Shown: in pieces, positions 11,401 through 20,100 of the stretch
Layout of the letters: each line of letters begins with the position of its first letter
Numbering within the stretch: the first letter of the stretch is position 1
Origin: Tetraselmis striata
Lineage: Eukaryota > Chlorophyta > Chlorodendrophyceae > Chlorodendrales > Chlorodendraceae
Assembly: GCA_006384855.1 (NCBI GenBank)
Contig: VCJN01002082.1
Coordinates: 54,068 to 118,067, forward strand
DNA: 64,000 nucleotides
Direction of reading: 5' to 3'
The notes under the pieces: generated by a model
The model's input: the letters and a program-made list of their open reading frames with translations, nothing else
Databases searched by the model: none
What the model was told of the DNA's origin: nothing
Program-made: the position numbers and the translations under genes

Positions 11401-13691
11401 GGATGGACGCGGAGGCGATGGCGGAGCTGCAGGCGGGCAACGTCAACATGCCGCAACCTTATGCCCGCTATACATGGAGAAACAACATCTTGTGGTATTT
11501 ACACAAGGACGGCACGCACCGCGAGGTACCGCCACCCAGTGAGCGAGACACGGTGATTATGGATGTGCATGTCAAGATGGGCCATTTGGGGCGGGATCGG
11601 CTGCGCAGTGTTATCGCCGCTTCATATTTCTGGCCAGGGATGGTGGAGGATGTAGCCCGAGTCAAGAAGGCGTGTCCGGACTGCGATCGGCTGCAACATC
11701 GACCCGGCGGCACCAGCGGCCGCCCAAAGGCAGCCTCACCGCTGGACATGCAGCCGCTGCCGCACTTCGGCATGTTCTACCGCTGGCACTTGGACTTGGC
11801 GGGGCCTTTTGAGGCCACCCGCAGTCGCAATGTCTGGGTGTTGGTGATGGTGGAAGCGGCGAGCAAGTGGGTGGAGTTGGTGCCGCTGCGCACCAAGGAG
11901 GCAGCCAACATACGACAAGCCTTTCAAGAGAGAGTACTGGCGCGTTTCGCGGCGCCAGGCGAGGTGTGTACCGACGGCGGTACCGAGTTCAGCGGCGAGT
12001 TCCACGAGCTTCTCGTGGAGCATGACATCGATCATCCGAAGCCGCTGCCCTATCATCCGCAGCCCAATGGGTTGGCGGAAGGGATGGTGAAAACAGTCAA
12101 GGAGGCACTGATGCGCTATGTGGTTCAGCCCGGCAAGCGCGTCGTGTGGGACACTTTTCTGCCTTCCATCGAGCTGGGCTACCGTTGCAGCAAGCAAGCC
12201 AGCACCAGGTACAGCCCATACGAGTTGGTGTACGGCAGGGCACCCGTGTTTCCCGCGCAGGCGAGAGCGCTCTTTGAGGAGAGCGCCGTGGACTTCAACA
12301 GCCCGGAGGGCATGTGGGAGCTGATGACAGTGCGCGCGGAGCGTTTGGCGCTCATGGTGCCGACGGCGATGCACAACGTGGAAGCGGCGCAGCATCGTGA
12401 AGTGATGCGCTATCGCAGGAGGCGCGCGGGGTTGGTGGCGCCCGGAGTGCAACGCTTCAGCCCCGGCGACTTCGTCTACGTGCAACAGCGGCAGCAAGAC
12501 GCGCTCGATCCACGAGTGCGACCGGCTGTCTACAAGGTTTACGAGGTGAACGACAACGGAGTGGTGGTCATCCAAGGAGCTGACGGCGACACGGCGCGCG
12601 TGCGCGTTGAGGAGCTGGCGCGGTGCGCCGTTCCATACGTGGTGTTGCCGGCAGGATTTGAAGACCCAAATATGGCGTGCGAGGAGTGCGACGGGCGCGT
12701 CAGCACCCAGCGCAACCCGATCATCATCTGCGAAGACTGTGAACGAGGCTGGCACAAGTTGTGTCATCAGCCACCTGTGGCACGTGTGCCGCGGGGGGCA
12801 TGGCGGTGTGCGGAGTGCAGCGCTGATGACGCAGCGTTACCGGCACAGTGGACATCGGTGGCTTTAGCCGCCACAACAATCAGTGACAACGACGACAGCG
12901 ACGAGGAGATTCAAGACCCTGCCCCGCCTTTGCAGCCGACAAGAGCGGCAGTGGCAGCAAGACTGAACTGGGGCATGCCTGGCGCCTGGCACCCAGCAAC
13001 TGTGACAAGAACGATGAACAACCTTCAAGCAGCCAATGACTATCTACCGGCAATCAGTAACCAAGTGAGCGAGTACGCTGCGCTAGCCAACGTGATCAGC
13101 TGGCGCGGCCGAGTAATCTTTGATCCGTGGGCGGGACATGGCAGCACCGCTGAGGCCTTGCGGCCGTGCGGTGCGACAGTGATCAACAACGACTTCAATC
13201 CGGTGTACCAAACTGAGATGTGCGAGGACGCGCTGGAATCCTTTGTGTACCAGTGCGCTCGCGATGTAACCGCAACTGTGGCGATGACGACGATGATGAC
13301 GACGACGATGACGACAACGATGATGACAACACAGCCGCGGTTAGAGGCCCCTTTCATAGTGGTGACCTCCCCGTGGTTCCAACTACTTGATCTGGCGCTG
13401 CCAATCATGGCGTCATGCGCGGACATCCTTTTCGTGCAAGTACCAATCTTCTACATCGCGCAGGGACCTTCCCCGCGCATGCAGTGGCTACGGCATCTAG
13501 GCGACTGTGGGCGGCTCCACATTATTGCCGGCGACATGCAGCGTAACCGCACTACGCGCCGATCAACCCTGTGGCTCGCGGTCTTCCGCGACAACGAGCT
13601 GCGAGAGCGAGAACTGCGAGCTGAGTGGCGTCACTCCGTGGCGTCAATTCACTTCCACACCGAGGCGTGCGCTGGCGACCAGCATCACTGA
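8376..13691 (+). CDS. Retroelement ORF2: C5-MTase, RT, RNase H, integrase, PHD finger, second MTase-like domain
   Basis: 1,771 codons counted from 8376; homologous reading seems to begin near 8463 (FKELSRRYPDLLP) after a frameshift from ORF1. Order: C5-MTase motif IV VGCGWPCPGMSR (catalytic Cys79), motif VI ENV (123-125), motif VIII RVRRFW (163-168), motif X GNAMG (about 283); Ty3/gypsy reverse transcriptase about 490-690 with YADD at 660-663; RNase H about 813-885 (HTDFSGAG, VTDHRPLEW); HHCC integrase finger about 1063-1101; D,D,E core (WHLDLAG, CTDGGTEF, NGLAEGMV) about 1136-1235; C4HC3 PHD finger about 1434-1484; and a C-terminal SAM-MTase-like domain with FDPWAGHG (1582-1589) and TSPWF (1664-1668), the latter resembling the (D/N/S)PP(Y/F/W) box of amino-methyltransferases. 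A Met/Thr repeat precedes it. Every catalytic residue looked for is present. Confidence 0.88.
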   Translation: MPCWPTVRRWPDTGIRTSTRQPARPLGSVFKELSRRYPDLLPASAIKGWDSFPQDITAITAEDVRRLPYIDIVGCGWPCPGMSRANRNALGLRDRRSRLLFHVAAFIEKLEEKQPTGVGWLLENVDTSGDERLYIKESEKYITKIIGRALVIDEAGCGANHHRVRRFWTNMGDVERLKLAWERRADMQPRLLREVLPPHLRPHVNLPTPPNGVRVNKPGQPRALPTILARSDSDAYSGEGAGMLFNINTGEWERPTVHLKEELFGYEPNVIHGISLPDHERLIGNAMGLHSVAWIVGQLFVEQQRLRDLEELERAARAAQAAQRAERERREQRRMQRSCGRAWQQLCQQALCCWLLLIWLGGTSMHFGEASRLGNTTVLAMFVAVMVRASARYRREVTATSRAGRRAFGANAVSDGGGTAERSSAAAWANRGYTQASMNDHVEDVRSLKDPEKHWRCGRECEASQQQQLVELCDSFWDDVWVWSVSDLPAVNHWEFRIPTTNTQPIKRPKYRLSKTEWDFVDSWCKELLAAGAIRESQSPYSIPVVCPPKKDDDGNWTGIRVCLDARPLNSVTESWAYCMPKTDELLSKVAGARMYSGFDAKSAFHQLPIAEEDRHKTAFWGSDRQYEWCRMAMGFKNASQAWQRVMDEALGDLPFVAVYADDICVFSGAAEMSDAEVFQQHLQHLETVFQRLATAGIRLAPGKGRMAVRQIAFLGHWVDGEGVFPQHSKVEAVVKMPPPTDVAGLRRFLGMVGYYGKFIEQVAVKRKPLTKLTGKVPWEWGSEQQRAFEQLKADLVSAPVLRNPDWSRPFILHTDFSGAGLGAVLAQEDDEGQEYVVEFASRTCQGAEPNYASYEGECLAMLYGMDKFRYYLFGRQFVVVTDHRPLEWLMNTAQLRGKLARWAMRLSEYDFVVRYRKGVHHVNADCLSRGPVEGDPTELDGRGEFSPEGTVRHAAAFWCATAQSSRQPELSAWARRRVLDTAHEGTANGDLVAVTGELTAGPRRGDPWMDAEAMAELQAGNVNMPQPYARYTWRNNILWYLHKDGTHREVPPPSERDTVIMDVHVKMGHLGRDRLRSVIAASYFWPGMVEDVARVKKACPDCDRLQHRPGGTSGRPKAASPLDMQPLPHFGMFYRWHLDLAGPFEATRSRNVWVLVMVEAASKWVELVPLRTKEAANIRQAFQERVLARFAAPGEVCTDGGTEFSGEFHELLVEHDIDHPKPLPYHPQPNGLAEGMVKTVKEALMRYVVQPGKRVVWDTFLPSIELGYRCSKQASTRYSPYELVYGRAPVFPAQARALFEESAVDFNSPEGMWELMTVRAERLALMVPTAMHNVEAAQHREVMRYRRRRAGLVAPGVQRFSPGDFVYVQQRQQDALDPRVRPAVYKVYEVNDNGVVVIQGADGDTARVRVEELARCAVPYVVLPAGFEDPNMACEECDGRVSTQRNPIIICEDCERGWHKLCHQPPVARVPRGAWRCAECSADDAALPAQWTSVALAATTISDNDDSDEEIQDPAPPLQPTRAAVAARLNWGMPGAWHPATVTRTMNNLQAANDYLPAISNQVSEYAALANVISWRGRVIFDPWAGHGSTAEALRPCGATVINNDFNPVYQTEMCEDALESFVYQCARDVTATVAMTTMMTTTMTTTMMTTQPRLEAPFIVVTSPWFQLLDLALPIMASCADILFVQVPIFYIAQGPSPRMQWLRHLGDCGRLHIIAGDMQRNRTTRRSTLWLAVFRDNELRERELRAEWRHSVASIHFHTEACAGDQHH

Positions 13692-13741
13692 GCGTCGATT
13701 GGCGCCCAGCGGCCGTTCACCCTTCTGGCGACCAACCGTCT

Positions 13742-13753
13742 GGGGGGGGGGGG
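13742..13753 (+). promoter_or_regulatory. Polypurine-tract-like G run
   Basis: A run of 12 or more G directly abuts the right terminal repeat, where a plus-strand primer tract would lie in an LTR retroelement. Similar G runs are common in the window, so the role is inferred from position only. Confidence 0.35.
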
Positions 13754-13814
13754 GATGGGCCGCCCATTGAGCTGGTGACAGCGCCCCACGCGGGAATGCG
13801 AGCATGCGACGGCA
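13754..13814 (-). repeat. Right 61-bp terminal inverted repeat of the gypsy-type element
   Basis: Inverse of 6768-6828. Followed by GC, then the foldback element. Confidence 0.9.
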
Positions 13815-13816
13815 GC

Positions 13817-15301
13817 TGCCGCAGCATCCGTCATATCCGCGTGCGCGTGAAGAACGGGACAGCCAAGCCCTTCCGGGCCGGCTAGGATTAAAGCTAGGGT
13901 TCCATACCCGGTTGAGACCACAGGCAGGGCACCTGATTGGTTAGGGTTCCATACCCTGGCCATAGCCCTGAGCGAGGCGCAAGGAGACATACATACCGGA
14001 GATCAGAGACCCGCCCAAGCACACCTAGGCGGGACTTCTAAGGGAACTCAGATAGCACCTCAAATCGGGACCTCTAACAGGGACCCCTAAGGTGGACTAC
14101 CTGCAGAAGACGAAGTACTGTACTGCTGCTGGTACAAGGCGCAAGACTCACTGTAGCCGCAGCCGAGTAGTAGTATAGGACTTGATGAGTACAATTAGAC
14201 AAGGGCAGTGCGTAATGCGTCTGGCGCGCGGTGCGCGCACGGCGCGCGTGCTATTAGCACTTAGCGTGACGTGCGGCTGCCTTGCCATGGCCGCGATCGC
14301 GTGCTTATAGAGGGCCTCCGCCTTCTAGCGGTCCCTCTTCCCCCTTGTCTTGCCTGTGTGTGCCTGTGTTTGCCTATGACAGGCATAGGCAAGAGCCTGT
14401 GTACGGGACGGAGACGGTGTAAGAGACGGAGATCGGCTTGAGGAACGAGGGCCAAAGGTAATCACGGTAGCCTACGTGCTTGTCGTACGGTCGCACGCGT
14501 GCTGCCCGCTGCATCGTGCGCGCGCGCTGCTGGTGGTGCTGGGTTGTCACCATTCGACCCGGTACCGACGTAAAGTACTGTAGGAACGGTTGATAGCCGC
14601 GACCAGCACTGCATAAAGTACTGCACGGCGTGGCAGTGACCTGTGGTGAGAGGCTTCATTGCCACTGGCATTCACCCCCCTGAGTACGGGCAAGACCAGC
14701 AACGCTGGTCTGAACTAAAGCCCTATAGGCGTCTGAGAGGTGCCTGTAGTGACTTAGGTTCGCGTTCAGACAAGGGGGAAGAGGGACCGCTAGAAGGCGG
14801 AGGCCCTCTATAAGCACGCGATCGCGGCCATGGCAAGGCAGCCGCACGTCACGCTAAGTGCTAATAGCACGCGCGCCGTGCGCGCACCGCGCGCCAGACG
14901 CATTACGCACTGCCCTTGTCTAATTGTACTCATCAAGTCCTATACTACTACTCGGCTGCGGCTACAGTGAGTCTTGCGCCTTGTACCAGCAGCAGTACAG
15001 TACTTCGTCTTCTGCAGGTAGTCCACCTTAGGGGTCCCTGTTAGAGGTCCCGATTTGAGGTGCTATCTGAGTTCCCTTAGAAGTCCCGCCTAGGTGTGCT
15101 TGGGCGGGTCTCTGATCTCCGGTATGTATGTCTCCTTGCGCCTCGCTCAGGGCTATGGCCAGGGTATGGAACCCTAACCAATCAGGTGCCCTGCCTGTGG
15201 TCTCAACCGGGTATGGAACCCTAGCTTTAATCCTAGCCGGCCCGGAAGGGCTTGGCTGTCCCGTTCTTCACGCGCACGCGGATATGACGGATGCTGCGGC
15301 A
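13817..15301. mobile_element. Foldback element with 534-bp inverted arms
   Basis: Arms 13817-14350 and 14768-15301 are inverses, with no mismatch in the stretches compared by eye. The loop is 14351-14767. Ends are TGCC...GGCA, like the neighbouring retroelement. No frame in it resembles a known protein. The loop contains a smaller repeat (TGTGTGCCTGTGTTTGCC). Identity of the arms implies recent formation or gene conversion. Confidence 0.9.
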
Positions 15302-15979
15302 CTACTACTAGCGACTATTATTTATCCGTGAAGGCTGCTGGTGGTGGCGGCACGTCCATCCAGTTACGTGCGAGTACATCCGGCGTTATTGCCGGCGGGC
15401 GATAAATCCTTTTTGTCATCATTCTGGTAGTCGTACCAGCCCGGTGAAGCGTACATGGCACTGACGTACAAGGTACAAGGTTGTCCGTGTAGTACCGGGT
15501 AGTACGCGATATATTTATTACGCCGGTACCGGGTATCTAGTACCCCGGTACCCGGTACCCGGGCACGATGGAGAGTGGTCCTGTGGATAACTACGACTAT
15601 TAGTACATGGGAGCGCAAATCTCAGCCGTACTATTCGGCCAAAGTGGGGAATTTTGTGTACATTATAGCTAGTACTGCTGAACGGGCCTGCCAGCCGTCC
15701 GATCAAAGGTCATCAGATGGGCGGTTTGGCTGCCATGTTTTGCCAAAGAGTGCTCACGTTACATAAATATTCGCGAGGGGGGAGGCGGGGGCAGGCAGCG
15801 GTTTGCCGAAGAATGATTGAATTACAATATTCGCGACAGCTGCCATCGGGGGATGTGGCCCGGCGGGGGGAGTGGGGGGGCGGGCGGGCGTGGTCCCCCC
15901 GCCGCCCCCGCGCCCCCCCCCCCCCCCCCCCCGCCGCTCCCGCCGGGGGAGTGAGGGGAGGGGGGTAAGGGGGCGGGGG

Positions 15980-16255
15980 CTACTGCTTGTTCTTGTTCTT
16001 GCGTGCCCGGGGGACCCTCCGCTTCGACGATCTCGCTGCCTCCGCCTCCGCCTCCGCCTCCGCCTCCGCCTGCGCCTGCGCCTCCGACTCCGCGACCGTC
16101 AGTTTCTTACCTCGGCGTTTCTTCACTGGCCTCTTCCGCTTCTTGTCATCCCTCAGTGTCTTCACCACCCCGGGAGGCTGTGCCGTCGACGACGCCGCCA
16201 TGAGCTTCCTTACCTTCGCGTCGGGACGCCCCCTGTGCCCAGACACCCACAACAA
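15980..16255 (-). CDS. Basic, Lys/Arg- and Ala/Glu-rich protein of the CACTA-like element (copy A)
   Basis: 91 codons ending KNKNKQ. The middle has KKRKRPVKKRRGKKL, a strong nuclear-localisation-like cluster, followed by an AE dipeptide repeat (GCCTCC on the plus strand) and a second basic cluster. Copy B keeps the frame (51563-51832, +) with a shorter AE repeat, so the frame is maintained despite length change. It may be the last exon of the 16274-16702 gene. Function unknown; nuclear or DNA-binding is inference from charge. Confidence 0.5.
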   Translation of the reverse strand: MLWVSGHRGRPDAKVRKLMAASSTAQPPGVVKTLRDDKKRKRPVKKRRGKKLTVAESEAQAQAEAEAEAEAEAARSSKRRVPRARKNKNKQ

Positions 16256-16273
16256 GCCACAATCGTTTCGCCT

Positions 16274-16702
16274 TTAAGCGGCTGAGGATGCGGCCTCCTC
16301 GGCCACCACGAGTTGCGCCGCTGGCACTGTGGAAGCCTTGGCGTTGAGGTGGGCCTTACGGCGCTCCCGGACGAACCTGCGCGCGGCACAAGTTAGCCAC
16401 GAGTGGGTGCGTGCTAATGTGGAGGATGGAGTGTTTTGTTGCGCGCCCACCTTGTCACGCGTTTCCTCATGTCTTTCTCGTCCTCCTCGATGCCGGCGGC
16501 GCGGACACGCGAGACAACAAGGCTCGCCGCCCACTTTTGCCCGGGGGGGCGAGGTCGGCCATGGCGCTGTGAGCGGTGAAGGGGGGGGGGGGGGGGGGGC
16601 GGCCGAGGTGGAGAAACTAACACCCAGTCGACGACCGCCTTCCGCAGCAGTCAACGACACATCGGAGGCGAGGAGCAGCGCGCCACTACTATTTATATGC
16701 AC
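16274..16702 (-). CDS. Element-encoded protein of unknown function (copy A, frame intact)
   Basis: 142 codons: Pro-rich tract (from a C run), a CCLACPRRRHRGG cysteine/basic patch, then SWLTCAARRFVRERRKAHLNAKAS to the stop. In copy B one extra T in the corresponding sequence (about 51462) stops the frame after FVRERR, so copy A is the better copy here. No domain recognised. Confidence 0.45.
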   Translation of the reverse strand: MHINSSGALLLASDVSLTAAEGGRRLGVSFSTSAAPPPPPPSPLTAPWPTSPPRAKVGGEPCCLACPRRRHRGGRERHEETRDKVGAQQNTPSSTLARTHSWLTCAARRFVRERRKAHLNAKASTVPAAQLVVAEEAASSAA

Positions 16703-16972
16703 GTATTGTCAAGAGCTAGTCGGTGCGGCATTGTGTCAGTGTAATTTCGCAATGTTTATTGTTGAAGTAGCACGGCGTAATGGATACGGCGAGTGAATCC
16801 GGGATAATGTGTGCGACGAATGTGCGCGCGCATCGTTGTGCGGCGGTGTGCGGCGGTGTGCGGCGGTGTGCACCGATGTTAATATAGTGTGAATATTATA
16901 TCGGCCGTAGACGATCAGGTCTGGCAGCACCGCCCGTGCTTGTAAATAAGCGACAACGGATCTAGTCTCCCG

Positions 16973-17760
16973 CTAGTCTGTGCACCGCCAGTGCACTCCG
17001 CAAGCCTCGCCTCCATCCGCGTCGGAACCGGTAGTAAGTGTTGTTGTGTGCGCACATCGTGACAACATATTACACGGTGGCAATTGCAATTATTAGCGGT
17101 GGATAATGTGAAGGCGTTTTCGAAATCGACAGAGAATGAGGCGGTGCTGGCGGAGTGCATTGGCGGTGCATAGAATAGCGTGTTGCTGGGGTTTTGGCTG
17201 CATCGGACGCCGTATTCCCACCCATCCGGCACGGAATGTCCGGTTTTTACACATTTGTGTGTTAATAAAGTGTGAATATTACGCGTCTTTTACGGTGGAT
17301 GGGCATCCGGCGTCCGATGCACCCCAATTATTTGCAGCACGCTACTCTACGCACCCCCAACGCACTCCGCAAGCCTCGCCTCCATCCGCGTCGGAACCGG
17401 TAGTAAGTGTTGTTGTGTGCGCACATCGTGACAACATATTACACGGTGGCAATTGCAATTAGCGGTGGATAATGCGAAGGCGTTTTCGAAATCGACAGAG
17501 AATGAGGCGGTGCTGGCGGAGTGCATTGGCGGTGCATAGAATAGCGTGTCCCTGGGGTTTTGGCTGCATCGGACGCCGTATTCCCACCCATCCGGCACGG
17601 AATGTCCGGTTTTCACACATTTGCGTGTGAATATATATAGTGTGAATATTACGTAGGCGTCTTTTACGCTGGGTGGATGGGCATCCGGCGTCCGATGCAC
17701 CCCGAATCTCACCAACACGCTACTCTACGCACCCCCAACGCACTCCGCCAGCCCCGCCTC
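16973..17760. repeat. About 370-bp tandem repeat, roughly two units (copy A)
   Basis: Recurring blocks such as CGGAATGTCCGGTTTT at about 17231 and 17598. Each unit contains a pair of about 75-bp inverted segments (GCGGAGTGC...GCATCGGACGCC), so a unit can form a hairpin. Copy B has three units. Confidence 0.85.
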
Positions 17761-18564
17761 TTTCCGCGCAGGTCCTACGTTCCATTGTATGTATATACAT
17801 ACGTACATGTACTGCTCCGAAACCAGCCCAAACTTAATGAGTGCACAAGTGTAAATGGGGGGGGGGGGGGGGGTGGGTGGGGGGGGGGTGTGTGGCGGCG
17901 GGGCATCCACTCACACATACCCCGGCGATGCATGACAGATATTACATGCCGTGGCGGGTCGGCGGGCCGACCCGGCGGGGGGGGGGGGGGGGGGGGGGGG
18001 GGGCGTCTATTCAACTACACGTGCGACAGTGTCGTTTCGTGGAGCAGTATATGTGCCCGGCCTCATTTATACCGCCCCCTACCTGCGCTGCATGGTCCAC
18101 CCCTACGAATTACTTAGCACAAACCGCCATTACTTAATAGGAACCTAGCACAGCCAGGCTTATATGCCCGCTTTGCCGATCAACTTCTACGCACTTTCCG
18201 TCCCTTAACCGCCGGACATGGGGGTTAAGCCGCCAGCCTCGGCAGTTGCTTAGCCAGACTTGGCATCCCGTACCGTGTCCATGGCTTCGCAGCTCTGCCG
18301 CCGGCACACGCCAAGTCCGGCGCTTGCTGCCGCGGGGTTGCGCACGCATGCACGCACGGTAATACGCCGCCGACGCCGCCACGCTTATTTCCACCACCTT
18401 CGCCTGCCGCAGCTTCGCACGCCTTTCCGCCGACATACGAAACGCACGAATCCCCCCCCCCCCCCCCCGTCCCCGCGTCATGTATATTATATTCGAGGCG
18501 ACTATGCGGGGCGCAGCACACGCCGCGGCTTGGGTCGGCGGAGCGGCAGGCGGCGGGAGCCCTA

Positions 18565-19371
18565 ATGGCCGGGCAGTATCCACACCCACACAGGCACCGC
18601 CGCTCACCTCCGACGCGGATGAACCGCCTCCCAAAGGAAACATGCCGGTTGGTGGTAATCCCAGCAGGCGTGGGGTGCCGGCGCCGGTACTGGTGCGACG
18701 GAGCTGTCGCGTCAGGAACCGCACCGCATGTGGAGCAACACATGGCGGTGCCGGCCCCACCTATGTCTAGGGCCACCTCCTCACAACACCCCGCCACGAC
18801 GGCGTCGGCCACCGCCGACGGCGCCGTTGCGGGGGGGGACGCCCTGCCAGGCGACGATGATGCGCCTGGTGCGCCGCGTCAGGAGGCGGAGGAGGCCGTG
18901 GTCGAGGCGACTGATCGGGCTGAGGGGGTTGTCGAGGCGAGCGAGGCTGCGCTCGCGCCACCCGCCCCGCAGCCACCTGCGGGACATGCCGACTTGCTCG
19001 TCGCCATGTTGACCGGAGCACTACGAGCAGTGGCGGGAGGCGGCCACATGCACTATCATGTGCGTGTCCTGGCCGGACGCCCGTCATGCGTGGACTGCGG
19101 CCAACGGACGGACTGGGAGTGTTGCTGCGACGGCACCCCGGCTTTGTGCGGCCCCAAGTACCCATGCATGGCGACCCATCAGCGGGCAGTCCTCTGCCCG
19201 ACCACGGCCACGGTGAGGGCGGAGTTCCGCCATGTCAGGGACGCGTTCCACGACGCGACTCGCGCCGCCGTGTGTGAGGCTTCCGAGAAGGCACGCGCGG
19301 CTGGTAGGGTGCGCAGGGTGAGGCGGCGGACGGCCCAGGAGCTGAAGGAGAGCGAGACATGCCGTCAGTGA
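18565..19371 (+). CDS. Cysteine-rich protein of the CACTA-like element (copy A)
   Basis: 268 codons. The N-terminal half is low complexity (A, P, E rich). The C-terminal half has HMHYHVRVLAGRPSCVDCGQ, WECCCDG, and CGPKYPCMATHQ, a dense Cys/His set that could bind zinc, then a basic tail ending CRQ. Copy B has the same protein on the opposite strand (48060-48950, 296 codons) with a longer N-terminus; in copy A one extra base near 18562 shifts that extension out of frame. Cysteine clusters accompany several large algal and fungal transposase families, but no transposase core is visible. Confidence 0.55.
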   Translation: MAGQYPHPHRHRRSPPTRMNRLPKETCRLVVIPAGVGCRRRYWCDGAVASGTAPHVEQHMAVPAPPMSRATSSQHPATTASATADGAVAGGDALPGDDDAPGAPRQEAEEAVVEATDRAEGVVEASEAALAPPAPQPPAGHADLLVAMLTGALRAVAGGGHMHYHVRVLAGRPSCVDCGQRTDWECCCDGTPALCGPKYPCMATHQRAVLCPTTATVRAEFRHVRDAFHDATRAAVCEASEKARAAGRVRRVRRRTAQELKESETCRQ

Positions 19372-20100
19372 GGTCGGGCGCAATGTCATTGGGTGGGGCA
19401 CACGGACGTGTAACACTTGCACTTTGCGCGTACTGCTGGGTTACATCCAAGCGGTGTCACACTATGCAACCGGAAAGGCTGCGTTGCTACTGCAAACGAT
19501 GCTACGCCTCACTCGGTAGCAACCGCTGCCCCGTCTATCCCACAGCCGCTGCCCCCCCCCCCCCCCCCCCCCCCCCCCGCGCGCGGGATCCCCGCCATCA
19601 GCAGCTTGCACTTGCACTTTGCGCGTACTGCTGGGTTACATCCAGGCGGCGTCACACCGGAAAGGCTGCGTTGCTACTGCAAACGATGCTACGCCTCACG
19701 CGGTAGCAACCGCTGCCCCGCCCATCCCACTCGGGATGCTGAGAGCAGCTAAAGGGCACCGGGGGCGGGGCAAGAGGGAGCAGGGCCAATGATTGTGGAA
19801 GAGCGGGGACCCGCTTGCATGCCATCGTATTATATCTTGCACAATATCTGTTGCTGCACTCATATCTCACGTCACTAGCTTAGCTATAGTGATTCCCCCC
19901 CCCCCCCCCCCCCCCCCCCCGCACCGCGTACGCACAAGCCTGGGTATACGCATCAACTGCCCGCCGGGATGAGAAACTGGTATTGGTAGTGTGTCTGTGG
20001 GGTGGAGGGGGGGCAAAAGAGCTGCCAATTGCTGCCAAGCTGGTGCGTTACATTGGGGCAGGCGCTGGGCAGACAATTGGGGCTCGCTTCAGAGCATTGT

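Larger units (their letters stand above)
6768..13814 (+). mobile_element. Ty3/gypsy-type retroelement with methyltransferase domains and terminal inverted repeats
   Basis: A 7,047-bp unit begins TGCCGTCGCATGC and ends with the inverse. The two 61-bp ends (6768-6828, 13754-13814) are inverted, not direct. A G-rich tract directly precedes the right repeat. Two long overlapping frames encode gag/protease-like and pol-like proteins with extra chromatin and DNA-modification domains. The long frames contain no stop, suggesting a young copy. It sits inside CACTA-like copy A, and copy B retains the unfilled site. A foldback element follows after two bases (GC). Confidence 0.85.

Noticed and set aside
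6768-13814. Ordinary LTR retrotransposon with direct LTRs
   Set aside because: No direct terminal repeat was found; the 61-bp ends are inverted.
15128-15331. Small conserved protein (MSPCASLRAM...) in both foldback arms
   Set aside because: It is duplicated only because the arms are inverse copies. No codon bias or homology supports coding.
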